Of a stretch of DNA of 64,000 bases, positions 48,828-56,970 are shown piece by piece (the first letter of the stretch is position 1; each line of letters begins with the position of its first letter). A program made the position numbers and the translations under genes. The stretch is taken from the IMG/VR virus record IMGVR_UViG_3300028581_000028, positions 1 to 64,000 of that record, one strand, 5' to 3'. The notes beneath the pieces are model-generated. The model saw only the letters and a list, made by a program, of their open reading frames with translations. It had not been told where the DNA came from and did not search any database. The DNA comes from a virus.

Positions 48828-49289
48828 TTAATACTCTTGATGATCTTGTGACTCGTAAATTCTGGGATCGATAACCCCAGTTTGAATAAGTATCTCTCGC
48901 ACCTTTACCCAGTCAACGTATGGTCGCAAAAAGCTATCTGCTGGGTGTACCAAAGGGCATCCCAGCGAGGCATCATCGATATACAGCTCCGCATAAGCCT
49001 TCGGGCTATCCGTCCAGTTCTTTTGCTCTGGGTTGGTGTTTATACCGTAAAGCGTGACATCCCTCTCTTTAAACCAGTTTATTGCATCAGTTAAAAAAGT
49101 ACCGCCCTTTTTAGTAATATTATAATCCGTTGAGGTTGGGTTTTCTATATCTGATCTCATTGTATAAAGTATTAACTGATGCCCGTTGGCAATCAGCTCT
49201 TTTAATACTTCGGTTGCACCAATCTCCTCCCCTATTGCTGGGAATTCGTGAGTGACAACAGTACCATCAAAATCTACTGCGATAATCAT
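48828..49289 (-). CDS. HAD-family hydrolase
   Basis: A 153-residue protein. Motif I is DFDGT at 6-10 (Asp6 nucleophile, Asp8 acid). Motif II is the Thr in ILYTMRSD, and motif IV is IDD in LYIDDASLG. The short length and DDxLG ending match small phage HAD phosphatases. It may dephosphorylate nucleotides or sugars. It overlaps the 49286 gene start by 4 nt. Confidence 0.8.
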   Translation of the reverse strand: MIIAVDFDGTVVTHEFPAIGEEIGATEVLKELIANGHQLILYTMRSDIENPTSTDYNITKKGGTFLTDAINWFKERDVTLYGINTNPEQKNWTDSPKAYAELYIDDASLGCPLVHPADSFLRPYVDWVKVREILIQTGVIDPRIYESQDHQEY

Positions 49290-49606
49290 ACTTTAATTTG
49301 TTTTAGATGTTCACGACACTCGTTTTGAGTTCCAATAAAATCAATATAATCTCCGTTATCTCCGCCAAGAAAATCCAATCTATCGTGGAACTCTTTTTCT
49401 TTTGGGTTACTGCCGTGTCGGTATGTTTTAAATCCCTCCATTTCGAAATCTGTTTCGCTTAATGTCTTAATTCGTTTTACCGCATCATCGCACAGATAAA
49501 CGATTTTAACACCATCGCCACCGCCCATATATTTAACCGCATCTTGCTCGTTATCAAAGACTCCGTAGTATAGGGTTTTCACTTTATCTACTACTAAAAA
49601 TATCAT
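49286..49606 (-). CDS. Hypothetical small protein under the second operator promoter
   Basis: A 106-residue protein (MIFLVVDKVKTLYYGVF, then KIVYLCDDAVKRIKTL). The start has the AAATAAGTATG leader and lies about 30 nt downstream of the -7 box of the operator-bearing promoter at 49638-49668. Two small domains of strand-helix type are likely. No family is recognised; the shared regulation with 24574 is the main clue. Confidence 0.65.
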   Translation of the reverse strand: MIFLVVDKVKTLYYGVFDNEQDAVKYMGGGDGVKIVYLCDDAVKRIKTLSETDFEMEGFKTYRHGSNPKEKEFHDRLDFLGGDNGDYIDFIGTQNECREHLKQIKV

Positions 49607-49628
49607 ACTTATTCGTTTTTGTTAGTAT

Positions 49629-49668
49629 TATGTTGCACAAACGTACAACATAAATAATCCGAAAGCAA
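49629..49668 (-). promoter_or_regulatory. Promoter with TATGTTG/CAACATA operator, copy 2
   Basis: TTG (668-666), 20 nt, then TACGTTTG (645-638) on the minus strand. The inverted repeat TATGTTG-N10-CAACATA (49629-49652) straddles the -7 box exactly as at 24808-24831, and the -33 region also shares GACTTGC. Two promoters 25 kb apart with the same operator suggest one regulon. Confidence 0.7.
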
Positions 49669-49699
49669 GTCTTTTTTAATTTATTTTTTAACTTATTCT

Positions 49700-50275
49700 T
49701 CAAACAATATATCTTACTTCTTTTGGGTATAATATTATTTCTGTTTCTGGGAATAAAAATGGGAATAGTAAACAAGTTTTGACTGTTAGTTTAAATTCTT
49801 GCTTAAACATATAATTATAAACATTTGTAAATATATTATTATAAACTACTTCATCTGCAAATATAGGAGTACAAACGTCTGGTTTAAATATGTTTTTTGT
49901 TAAATGTTTAAAGTGTGTTTTTTGTTTATATTCAGATTTAATTGCGTCATCAACCATACTGGAATCGGGAAGTATATTTTTGTTATAATATTCGAGTAAA
50001 TCATATTTAGAAGATACTCGCATATTGCCAATTATGTATGTGGAAGAATTTAAGTCTATTAATACCTCCTTGTATGATTTAAACGGGTTTTCGCAAACAA
50101 ACAAAATGTTATCTGTAAACAAATCACCAAAATTAAGCAGTTTTACATCTTTAGATGCCTCCGTTTGTTCTATAATTATCCCAGTACCTCTTGGGGTTGT
50201 TTTTGGGTATCCTTTATTTGTCCCTTTGTATGTTAATACTAATGGGATACTTGCATTGTTTTCGTTATATTCCAT
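49700..50275 (-). CDS. Hypothetical protein
   Basis: A 191-residue protein. Its parts include GTGIIIEQTEASKDVKLL (about 31-48), NILFVCENPFKSYKEVLI and a C-terminal strand-rich stretch (KTCLLFPFLFPETEII). No transmembrane segment or catalytic motif is clear. The 3' end is 31 nt from the operator promoter, so transcripts probably read through it. Confidence 0.55.
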   Translation of the reverse strand: MEYNENNASIPLVLTYKGTNKGYPKTTPRGTGIIIEQTEASKDVKLLNFGDLFTDNILFVCENPFKSYKEVLIDLNSSTYIIGNMRVSSKYDLLEYYNKNILPDSSMVDDAIKSEYKQKTHFKHLTKNIFKPDVCTPIFADEVVYNNIFTNVYNYMFKQEFKLTVKTCLLFPFLFPETEIILYPKEVRYIV

Positions 50276-50288
50276 AATTTAATTTACT

Positions 50289-50471
50289 TTATATTTCCAT
50301 TATTAGTTTAGTTATTCTCCCAACGTAAGATTTTCTATGTAACCCAGTACCGTTATAGTGTAATGTTGTTTTTTTGCCAGTTAAACAACATATATAATAA
50401 AGAAAAGTCTTGCCATTTTTTTCTATAACCTTGTAGCACTTTGCCTCTTCCGACCATACTTCCGTTGCCAT
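50289..50471 (-). CDS. Small basic protein
   Basis: A 60-residue protein with KCYKVIEKNGKTFLYYICCL (strands), then KKTTLHYNGTGLHRKSYVG. A small beta fold with a paired Cys is all that can be seen. It carries the AAATAAGTATG leader and precedes the radical-SAM gene by 2 nt. Confidence 0.6.
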   Translation of the reverse strand: MATEVWSEEAKCYKVIEKNGKTFLYYICCLTGKKTTLHYNGTGLHRKSYVGRITKLIMEI

Positions 50472-50473
50472 AC

Positions 50474-51145
50474 TTATTTGTTTTTAAGGATACGTTCTAA
50501 ATTGCTTTTTTTGTGGATAGTCGTAAACCTTTGGATTTCGGCTATCAACTCCAGCAACTTCTCTTTGCTGGGTTCTGGAAGATTATTACGACCAGAGTCT
50601 GCCCCTATGTTCACTTGGATGGGCTGACAAGCCCTTAATGTATCAACCAACTCGTCCAAATCAAAATCCATTATGGGTTCTATTGTAACGTATTTGTCAA
50701 AACAGTCCAGATTTGCCATTGCACTTGCTCTGGTATTTGAAAACGGGCTATTACCCATTATCTCTGGGTAAAATCTATTTGTTTCAATAGTTGTACAAAT
50801 AACGGATTCGCTGGGAAATAAGCATCTGTTATTGGCAATAAAGGTTGGGTTTTTAGTTTGAAAAAAGTATCGGTTGTTGGGGTACGCTTTACAATGGTTT
50901 AACGTCTGAATAATCCAGTCCATATTTATATCTTTTGCAAACATATCGCAACTGCTTCCTATAAAAATAAAGTTACCGCTACCCAAGTCGGTCTTTAACT
51001 CTTTGGCATCAAAACGTACTGGCTTTTGACTGCCAAAACGCTTCATATAACAGTAACTACAGTTATGAAAACACTTGCCCTTTGTGGTGTTGAAAGTATG
51101 GCTTATAAAGTCATACATATTGCCTTTTGATACATTTAATCCCAT
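50474..51145 (-). CDS. Radical-SAM / DUF5131-type phage protein
   Basis: A 223-residue protein. CFHNCSYC at 25-32 is the CxxxCxxC cluster for a 4Fe-4S site. FIGSSCDMFAKDI (about 57-69), FFQTKNP (about 94-100) and the IEPIMDFD element (about 155) match the DUF5131/phage Gp37-like family. It is likely a SAM-dependent radical enzyme acting on nucleic acid, with unknown substrate. It starts with the AAATAAGTATG leader. Confidence 0.8.
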   Translation of the reverse strand: MGLNVSKGNMYDFISHTFNTTKGKCFHNCSYCYMKRFGSQKPVRFDAKELKTDLGSGNFIFIGSSCDMFAKDINMDWIIQTLNHCKAYPNNRYFFQTKNPTFIANNRCLFPSESVICTTIETNRFYPEIMGNSPFSNTRASAMANLDCFDKYVTIEPIMDFDLDELVDTLRACQPIQVNIGADSGRNNLPEPSKEKLLELIAEIQRFTTIHKKSNLERILKNK

Positions 51146-51147
51146 AC

Positions 51148-51441
51148 TTATTTGTTTTTTTGTTTAAATTTTCTGTAAGCGGTAAATAATACTTTAAAAA
51201 ACTTATAAACCATATACACATCGCAGAGGCAGTAAAATAAGCAAAACAGATATGTTATTAAAAAAATGATCCATAGCCATAATGTTGGAGTATGCCAGTT
51301 TTTATACCACCAAAAACTCTGGGTTGGCACTGCTATAACGATAAGCCATTTGCCAAAAATAAACATAAACTTTTCAAAGCCTTTTCGGTGCTTGTAATCT
51401 ACTTGTTCGTAAGCCTTTTTTACAAAGTTGTCTAAATTCAT
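51148..51441 (-). CDS. Small two-helix membrane protein
   Basis: A 97-residue protein with membrane segments at about 27-43 (FIFGKWLIVIAVPTQSFWWY) and 50-75 (TLWLWIIFLITYLFCLFYCL), and a basic tail (YRKFKQKNK). It has many aromatic residues. The function is unknown; a superinfection or export role is possible. It lies 2 nt from the radical-SAM gene. Confidence 0.6.
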   Translation of the reverse strand: MNLDNFVKKAYEQVDYKHRKGFEKFMFIFGKWLIVIAVPTQSFWWYKNWHTPTLWLWIIFLITYLFCLFYCLCDVYMVYKFFKVLFTAYRKFKQKNK

Positions 51442-51448
51442 ATCCCTA

Positions 51449-51967
51449 TTATTGTTTTGTTTTTAATTCTGCGTTTTCTCGCCTTAAGCTCTCGTTTTCC
51501 AGCGTTAAACTCTTGATTCGGGAGTTTGACTTGACCGCCACATTCTCTTCACGGTTATTGCGTTGTTTTAGGTTGTTGATCTCCTTTTCGAGTTCCCCGA
51601 TCCGTTGCTTTAATTCCTCTGGGGAGTCGTGATGGGCAGATGCCTTGCTTGTAAGATGCCAAAACCCACATTTGCACAAGTAAGCTCGTACTGGGATAAC
51701 TTTCTTTTTAGATGTTTTTTTGATCTTTTCTAAGCTATAAAGGGCATCTTGTTCGCATCTGAAGTGTACTTTTTTACAAGTACTTGGTTGGTTATCTTTT
51801 ATAATATCCATCCGCCCATCCGCCCAATGCTTTACGATTTGCCCATCTTTGTTCATATAGACCATCGGAAGCCCTCGCCCCCAAGTGTCTTTAATGACTT
51901 CTTGCTGGAGCAGTTCTTTAAACTTAGGGGAGTTTAAATATTTAAGATGTTCCTCGTCTGCACCCAT
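51449..51967 (-). CDS. Hypothetical protein with coiled-coil C-terminus
   Basis: A 172-residue protein. The middle region has VHFRCEQDALYSLEKI, then AYLCKCGFWHLTS (about 70-107). This Cys/His pattern recurs in short phage zinc-ribbon proteins. The C-terminal 60 residues are a coiled coil (RIGELEKEINNLKQRNN, then SLRRENAELKTKQ). The start overlaps the exonuclease stop by 1 nt. A nucleic-acid-binding role is possible. Confidence 0.65.
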   Translation of the reverse strand: MGADEEHLKYLNSPKFKELLQQEVIKDTWGRGLPMVYMNKDGQIVKHWADGRMDIIKDNQPSTCKKVHFRCEQDALYSLEKIKKTSKKKVIPVRAYLCKCGFWHLTSKASAHHDSPEELKQRIGELEKEINNLKQRNNREENVAVKSNSRIKSLTLENESLRRENAELKTKQ

Positions 51968-52746
51968 TATATTGTGCTTATAAAATCAAATAACTGTTTA
52001 GTCCAACGGGCATCTCCCAATGCGTTATGTACGTTTACTTCTTTGGGATATGTGCTGGAGCTTTTTAATTCTTTTAAAACTTGATCTGGGTTACAATGTT
52101 TAGCCTTTGCAAAACCTTCTGCCTTTTCATCGATCATTTGTTTTAAATCTCTGCAATACATTGGGTAATAACTCGGAAGGTTGTTCATTTTGCCAAATAA
52201 CCAGCAAAAAACAACCCAGTCATAATCGGCATAATAACCATAAAATGTCGGCATTATTAAAGACTCCAGTAAAGGCTTGTCTAATAAAGCATCGTGATAT
52301 CGTTTTTCAATCGCCTCCGATGTAGTAAACCTCAAGATATCATCTGCTATCTGTTTATTTGTTTTGCCATATAACTCCAGCAGAGTCCGTAAACTACTTG
52401 GGTTAAATAACTCAGACTGAAGTCGTGAATATATTTTACTATCTGCAACTGGCTCTGTTTCGACCATATAACGATTAGATAATTCGTTGAATATTGGTCG
52501 CAATACGTTTTCTCTTAGCCAGTAGTATTTATAAGTCTTACCGCCATCTTTTAGCGATTTATCTTGCCTTAAGTCGTATCTATTCCAAGCCTCACGGACA
52601 TTGAATTCTTTAGATATCGCATAATATTCACGACCATCATCAGCCACGATCCCGATTGAAATAAGATCAATGGTTGGCTTTGTTATTTTGCCAAATAATT
52701 TTTTTTGAGTTCCTTCAACAAACTCCGTGTCTATAAAATAGTTCAT
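51967..52746 (-). CDS. DEDDh-type 3'-5' exonuclease
   Basis: A 259-residue protein. Exo I is FIDTEF with Asp6 and Glu8. Exo II may be YADYDW (about 191-196). Exo III is HNALGDAR at 240-247, the DEDDh form. This layout fits DUF5051 / Rv2179c-like 3'-5' exoribonucleases common in phages. It may degrade or mature RNA, or act as a proofreading-type nuclease. The 1-nt overlap with 51449 suggests co-translation. Confidence 0.85.
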   Translation of the reverse strand: MNYFIDTEFVEGTQKKLFGKITKPTIDLISIGIVADDGREYYAISKEFNVREAWNRYDLRQDKSLKDGGKTYKYYWLRENVLRPIFNELSNRYMVETEPVADSKIYSRLQSELFNPSSLRTLLELYGKTNKQIADDILRFTTSEAIEKRYHDALLDKPLLESLIMPTFYGYYADYDWVVFCWLFGKMNNLPSYYPMYCRDLKQMIDEKAEGFAKAKHCNPDQVLKELKSSSTYPKEVNVHNALGDARWTKQLFDFISTI

Positions 52747-52748
52747 AG

Positions 52749-53078
52749 TTAAATCGTATAAGGTTTTTTAATTTCTCGAAAATGGGTTATACTGCCATCG
52801 TTGTTTGATGCCCAGCCAGTACCGTTCCAAGTCTCGTAATGTTGTTTATTGCATTTCTCTCGATAAACCTCATAACGACCATACTTTTCTGGTTTTTGGT
52901 TGCTGGTCGATATCCACCCAGCGTTATCGTTTTCTTGTCGAACTTCTTTTCCGTATTCTAAGAACATTAAAATCAGCGTATCCTCTGATACGTTTTTGTC
53001 TGCACAGATAACCTCAATGCAACGAAACATATAATCGTTACTTTTACTCATAGCCTTTATTTTTTCAAGATTATTCAC
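52749..53078 (-). CDS. DUF551-like protein
   Basis: A 109-residue protein with GTG start at 53078 that overlaps the stop of the 53075 gene (GTGA). Residues about 55-105 match the DUF551 pattern: GWISTSNQKPEKYGRYEV, then a YETWNGTGW turn and VTHF-type ending (ITHFREIKKP). This is a small domain found in many phages, of unknown function. Confidence 0.7.
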   Translation of the reverse strand: MNNLEKIKAMSKSNDYMFRCIEVICADKNVSEDTLILMFLEYGKEVRQENDNAGWISTSNQKPEKYGRYEVYREKCNKQHYETWNGTGWASNNDGSITHFREIKKPYTI

Positions 53079-53245
53079 TTTTTTATTGGCTTATACTCCA
53101 CGACTTTAACATCTCTGTATCCGTCCTTGTCCTTGCGTTGTCGCATAAAGGATAACATAGTATCTCTTTCTTTAGCGGAGCTTACAATTACGCTTTTTGT
53201 TTTACCACCAGTATTGTAACTGATTTTAAATTGTTTTTTTGGCAT
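53075..53245 (-). CDS. Small basic protein (56 aa)
   Basis: A 56-codon gene from ATG (53245) to TGA, overlapping the downstream GTG by 4 nt. The sequence is Lys/Arg-rich (MPKKQFKISYNTGGKTKS, then KERDTMLSFMRQRKDKDGYR). It has a strand-helix-strand look. It is a likely nucleic-acid-binding helper, with no family known. Confidence 0.6.
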   Translation of the reverse strand: MPKKQFKISYNTGGKTKSVIVSSAKERDTMLSFMRQRKDKDGYRDVKVVEYKPIKK

Positions 53246-53250
53246 AACGA

Positions 53251-53535
53251 TTAATTTAGATGCTTCCGCCCCATAAATGAGAGGCGATGGCGAGGTTTAC
53301 AAACTTGAATTATTTTTGGTATTTTTTCTGTTTTTTGGTTATACATTTTCCAAGATGCGTACATCTTCTCTCTGGCAATGCGGAGTACCTTTTGTTCTTT
53401 CGTTTCGGCTTCTATATTACTTACATAAGTAAACGATCCAGAATAAGATAGCCCACTTTGTGTTGATATACAATACCCAAACCCATAGTCCGTTGGGGTT
53501 GTATCTCCGTATCCGTATGGCTGATTGCTTACCAT
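53251..53535 (-). CDS. Hypothetical small protein
   Basis: A 94-residue protein opening MVSNQPYGYGDTTPTDYGFG, a Gly/Tyr-rich part, followed by SGSFTYVSNIEAETKEQK. A basic helix with tryptophan (REKMYASWKMYNQKTE) comes next. It may be partly disordered. No function is evident. It starts 3 nt from the next gene's stop. Confidence 0.5.
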   Translation of the reverse strand: MVSNQPYGYGDTTPTDYGFGYCISTQSGLSYSGSFTYVSNIEAETKEQKVLRIAREKMYASWKMYNQKTEKIPKIIQVCKPRHRLSFMGRKHLN

Positions 53536-53537
53536 AA

Positions 53538-53693
53538 TTAGCCCAGTACCTCTTTTTGTTTGCCTTCCGCTTGTTTTAACTTATTTGCCTTCCGCATCTT
53601 TTTAACCTCAATGTAATAGATGTTTCTCTCTGCAAAGGTAGTCTTTTCTCCGTTCTTTATCCTACGACCAATTTCATACAATTTCTTTTGCAT
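53538..53693 (-). CDS. Small basic helical protein (51 aa)
   Basis: A 51-codon gene from ATG (53693) to TAA, filling the gap between the 53251 and 53717 genes. It is Lys/Arg-rich (MQKKLYEIGRRIKNGEKT, then VKKMRKANKLKQAEGKQ). The overall charge is strongly positive, consistent with nucleic-acid binding. The function is unknown. Confidence 0.6.
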   Translation of the reverse strand: MQKKLYEIGRRIKNGEKTTFAERNIYYIEVKKMRKANKLKQAEGKQKEVLG

Positions 53694-53716
53694 ATTCTTG
53701 TTTTTTTGAAAGTTGA

Positions 53717-54085
53717 TTAATTAGTTTTGATTGGCTTAACGAAATCCTCACTACATCGTGGGCAGTGATACCCGATTGGTTTTTCGACTATGTTTTTACA
53801 ATACGGACATTCGCAACTTTGATCTTCTCCGTGTCGCAATTCTTTGGCTATTGGCTCGATTTTATTGCCAGTACTTGCATCTTTGCTATCTGGATAAGGA
53901 TTTGTATCTCTCAGCCTTCCAAGATCAGCACCAAGCCACATAACCCCCTCTTGAAGTTTAGTTATGGCTAAACTTCTCTCCCGTGAGGTCGGTAATTCTT
54001 TAATACGCTGAATAATTTCGTCTGTTTCTTTGCGGAGTTGTTTGTTTGCTACAATTTCTTGCTCCCTTTTTTCTTGGTCTTCCAT
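53717..54085 (-). CDS. Coiled-coil protein with C-terminal zinc ribbon
   Basis: A 122-residue protein. The N-terminal 70 residues are helical (QEIVANKQLRKETDEIIQR; ELPTSRERSLAITKLQEG). The C-terminal 35 residues have CECPYCKNIVEKPIGYHCPRC, a CxxC...CxxC zinc ribbon. It is a typical small phage nucleic-acid- or protein-binding factor. Spacing is 12 nt to the 54097 gene. Confidence 0.7.
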   Translation of the reverse strand: MEDQEKREQEIVANKQLRKETDEIIQRIKELPTSRERSLAITKLQEGVMWLGADLGRLRDTNPYPDSKDASTGNKIEPIAKELRHGEDQSCECPYCKNIVEKPIGYHCPRCSEDFVKPIKTN

Positions 54086-54096
54086 CTTACTGTTTT

Positions 54097-54351
54097 TTAA
54101 TTATTAATATCTGATATACTTATTTCTTTGTTGAAAATTTTGTCTGTATTTATATCCATCAGATCGGCAAATTCTACCTCGCAGAAAGTCCCGCAGTCTG
54201 GAAGTATTGGTTGCTCGTATCTGCCATCGGCATCCGTTAATTCGTCCAGATATCTGCCCTTTACACAAGTAGCACCAATTTTACGTTCCAGTTTAGCCAT
54301 TCTATCGTATTCTGCTGGGAAGTATTTGCGTACAAGCCTAAAGTATCCCAC
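54097..54351 (-). CDS. C-terminal part of a split PAPS-reductase-like protein
   Basis: An 84-residue frame starting at GTG (54351). It begins MGYFRLVRKYFPAEYDRMAK and has KIGATCVKGRYLDEL, then PILPDCGTFCEVEFADL. This continues the family sequence that normally follows the CVKGG motif in one polypeptide. The 54338 gene ends at that motif. The two frames overlap by 14 nt, so this is a split or frameshifted gene, unless the halves assemble as two chains. Confidence 0.7.
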   Translation of the reverse strand: MGYFRLVRKYFPAEYDRMAKLERKIGATCVKGRYLDELTDADGRYEQPILPDCGTFCEVEFADLMDINTDKIFNKEISISDINN

Positions 54352-54883
54352 CCTTTACGCAACAAATACAGTTATTGTTTTGAAATCCCAATCTGTACAT
54401 TTCGGGCATCTTGATATCGTTTTTTAAGATGAGGTAGGCACATTGTTCTTTATTTAATCCTTTCTCAATAAGCGGATACACGGGCTTTGTTTTTGGATAC
54501 TGCTGGGAGAATCTAATGGCACGATTGATCTCCTTTTTTACAAACTCAAATCCAAAGACTTGATGGCTAAATGGGATCTCCTTTTCGACTTGTTCCCTTA
54601 CCTTCTTTTTTAACCAAAGGGTACACGGTGATCCACTCGCACCGTTAATGAATTTTCTTTTTTCGCATACTTCAAACTGGTCGTCATAAACAAGGCTTCT
54701 TCTCCGATGAATTTCTACCCCGATCCACTTCTCGCAATTCTCTATAAATCTATCGTTATCTGGGTGTGCGGTAGCTATATCAATATAAATTAAAATACAG
54801 TTTTCCTTACCATACTTTTCGACTGCCAGTTTACAAGCAACCGCAGATGTCAAACCGCAACTAAACCAACAAATAACCTTCAT
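54338..54883 (-). CDS. PP-loop PAPS-reductase-like protein, N-terminal part of a split gene
   Basis: A 181-residue protein. Residues 6-14, WFSCGLTSA, form the PP-loop for ATP/PAPS binding. HPDNDRF (about 40), EVCEKRKFINGASGSPC (about 71-87) and the end CICCVKGG complete the known pattern. It ends at TAG where the family continues with a GYW/GYF-type segment, which lies in the next frame at 54097-54351. It belongs to the phage PAPS-reductase/PP-loop group, possibly involved in sulfur or nucleotide metabolism. Confidence 0.75.
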   Translation of the reverse strand: MKVICWFSCGLTSAVACKLAVEKYGKENCILIYIDIATAHPDNDRFIENCEKWIGVEIHRRRSLVYDDQFEVCEKRKFINGASGSPCTLWLKKKVREQVEKEIPFSHQVFGFEFVKKEINRAIRFSQQYPKTKPVYPLIEKGLNKEQCAYLILKNDIKMPEMYRLGFQNNNCICCVKGGIL

Positions 54884-54919
54884 CTTATTCTCCTATTTAT
54901 TTCTGCGTTTATTATATGC

Positions 54920-55192
54920 TTAAATAATTTGCCCATAAGTCATCGCTGGGTTTATATTATACCTCTGGACGATTAAATCGGTATACTTAAATACATAGTC
55001 GTTGATTTTACCAAAAAGCTCAAGTGATTGGGAGAAGTCTGCATTAATTATCCCCCTCACACTCGATGTACTAAAGTTATGGTCGTAATCTATCTCCAAC
55101 TGCTCCAGCCGTGAGGTCGGGATCGTCTGGAGATAGTTACTCGCCAATGCATCTTTAATAATGTTATACTTTATGATTAAATCAGTATCCAT
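54920..55192 (-). CDS. Hypothetical small protein
   Basis: A 90-residue helical protein (LIIKYNIIKDALASNYLQ, then QSLELFGKINDYVFKYTD). It has no membrane segment, no Cys and no motif. It lies between the PP-loop gene and the 55196 gene with short gaps. No function is evident. Confidence 0.55.
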   Translation of the reverse strand: MDTDLIIKYNIIKDALASNYLQTIPTSRLEQLEIDYDHNFSTSSVRGIINADFSQSLELFGKINDYVFKYTDLIVQRYNINPAMTYGQII

Positions 55193-55195
55193 CGG

Positions 55196-56080
55196 CTATA
55201 ATTCATCCATTAACACGAGTTCTTTATCCCAAGCACCCAATATCTGCCAGTAAATACCAAAAGGCGACTGCACCAGCAAAATAGGATCGTTACGCTTCTC
55301 CTCATCTTTAAACATTTTCTTTTCTGCAATCACATAAAATATCGGGCTTTTTTTACATAACTTTTTCACGTTATCCTTGTAAGCCTTCATAATTTCCATC
55401 GCCTCTTTTGGAAATTTTGGTATAAACAAATCAGATGTTTTAAGCACCAGCTCGTACTTGTTTACCAACGCATTAATTTTATCGGTAGTTGTACAGTCGT
55501 ACTGCTCGAAAAAGTCTTTAAACTCAGCGTATTGCTTTCTGTTTTCCAAGCGTGTAACCATATCAATAACCTCTTTTTTGGCATAACGGTTTTGCTTGAT
55601 AAATTCCTTTTTCATTTTTAAAACAAGGATTTTTTCGTCCAGATTTTCGAGTGTAACTGGTACTGGGATCGTTTCCAGTTCTTTCCAAACATCAATCGGT
55701 TTTAGCTTAAGTTTTGGCTCTACCTCTTCCATTTTATCGCTTACCCCCAATACCATTCTTGGTTGACCTTGCATTGCTATTGGCTCTGCGGTCGCCATCA
55801 TATCGCCACCTTGAAAACTACCATTAGCACCATATTCGTTTAGAAAGTCATACAAGTAAATTTCTTCTTGCTCATCTCCACCGTATTCGGCAATGTTATC
55901 GCTTACACTATATTGAATTTTACGTTGCATCTCCATCACCGCCTCAATCATAATTTTAGCCTCGCCCTTTTTACGTTCAAGGTGTCTTTTAGCCTTTGCC
56001 TTACTGCTAAAAAATACTGGAGTCTTAAAAAGCTTCAAAAAGCCTTTCTTTTCTGGTTTTGAATCTTTCTTTTTTGCCAT
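55196..56080 (-). CDS. Hypothetical protein with conserved C-terminal domain
   Basis: A 294-residue protein. A basic N-terminus (KKGFLKLFKTPVFFSSKAK) precedes a helical middle. The last 110 residues read FPKEAMEIMKAYKDNV, then FYVIAEKKMFKDEEKRNDPI and SPFGIYWQILGAWDKEL. I recall this ending in polyvalent or plasmid proteins of Bacteroidota, but cannot assign a reaction. The conserved end suggests a shared binding module. Confidence 0.65.
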   Translation of the reverse strand: MAKKKDSKPEKKGFLKLFKTPVFFSSKAKAKRHLERKKGEAKIMIEAVMEMQRKIQYSVSDNIAEYGGDEQEEIYLYDFLNEYGANGSFQGGDMMATAEPIAMQGQPRMVLGVSDKMEEVEPKLKLKPIDVWKELETIPVPVTLENLDEKILVLKMKKEFIKQNRYAKKEVIDMVTRLENRKQYAEFKDFFEQYDCTTTDKINALVNKYELVLKTSDLFIPKFPKEAMEIMKAYKDNVKKLCKKSPIFYVIAEKKMFKDEEKRNDPILLVQSPFGIYWQILGAWDKELVLMDEL

Positions 56081-56096
56081 ACTGATTTAATTTATT

Positions 56097-56696
56097 TTAT
56101 TGATTATTACTTGGATATAACGCTTTAAATACTTGCCAACCCCTACCCATAAAGTCAAACATTCCTTGAATATCAACGGGTGCATAATGAATAAATATCA
56201 TCTCGCAACCCCATTTATCTTTGTACTTTACAGATAATTTACCGCCATCAGACTCCTCATCCCAGTCGATGATCAAAGCCTTGTGTAATGAAACATTATT
56301 GCCAGTTTCCTTGTCTATATAACGAATACTGTTCATATAATACTCCATATCTTTATTTTTAAAAATCTCAACATTATACTTATCGCAATCGATTATCATT
56401 CCCTCACTTCCGTTTGATGTAATAAACCTTTGCTTTTTGTTAAGTTTTTCGAGTTCTTTGATACCAGTAAAACAGTAATTGCATTGTTTTAACTGTTCTA
56501 TTATTTCTTGTGCAGTGCCTTTTAACCCTCTGATCCATTCAATATTGCTGGTGTCTTTTCGAGTCATACACATTGCCACACTTTTTACTGCTTCAACCTC
56601 GTCATACACATTGATAACTTGTTTGCGTGTATAATCCTCTGGATCATCGCTTACAACATCAATTAAATAAGTAACCTCAAAATATTTTCGTTCCAT
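56097..56696 (-). CDS. Hypothetical protein
   Basis: A 199-residue protein. The N-terminus has YFEVTYLIDVVSDDPEDY, then a helical part with EIIEQLKQCNYCFTGI. The centre is a beta-rich stretch (INRYID-type, ALIIDWDEESDGGKL). No metal-binding or enzyme motif is clear. It is a soluble accessory protein of unknown role. Confidence 0.6.
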   Translation of the reverse strand: MERKYFEVTYLIDVVSDDPEDYTRKQVINVYDEVEAVKSVAMCMTRKDTSNIEWIRGLKGTAQEIIEQLKQCNYCFTGIKELEKLNKKQRFITSNGSEGMIIDCDKYNVEIFKNKDMEYYMNSIRYIDKETGNNVSLHKALIIDWDEESDGGKLSVKYKDKWGCEMIFIHYAPVDIQGMFDFMGRGWQVFKALYPSNNQ

Positions 56697-56700
56697 AATG

Positions 56701-56961
56701 CTAATATTTTGCTATTAATATTTTTAAGCTCATAAAGACATATCCCTTTTCGATCCCAAATTGACCGCCTTTTAAAATATACGTCACCTCTGCAAGTACA
56801 TATCCGTATTTATACTGATTGTTTTGCCCATCATAGTTTTCCAAACATAAAATATCAAACTGCTGAAAGTTCCGATCATCCTTGCGAACCTCAAATGTTT
56901 TATATCCGTGTGCTACTTGGTTAAAGTAGTCTGTATGAGTTTTTAAATGATGTATTTCCAT
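56701..56961 (-). CDS. DUF3850 (ASCH-like) protein
   Basis: An 86-residue protein with the DUF3850 pattern: HHLKTHTDYFNQVAHGYKTF, then EVRKDDRNFQQFDILCLENY and a closing YVFMSLKIL strand. DUF3850 is an ASCH-like PUA-type fold common in phages, thought to bind RNA or modified nucleotides. It carries the AAATAAGTATG leader. Confidence 0.8.
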   Translation of the reverse strand: MEIHHLKTHTDYFNQVAHGYKTFEVRKDDRNFQQFDILCLENYDGQNNQYKYGYVLAEVTYILKGGQFGIEKGYVFMSLKILIAKY

Positions 56962-56970
56962 ACTTATTTT

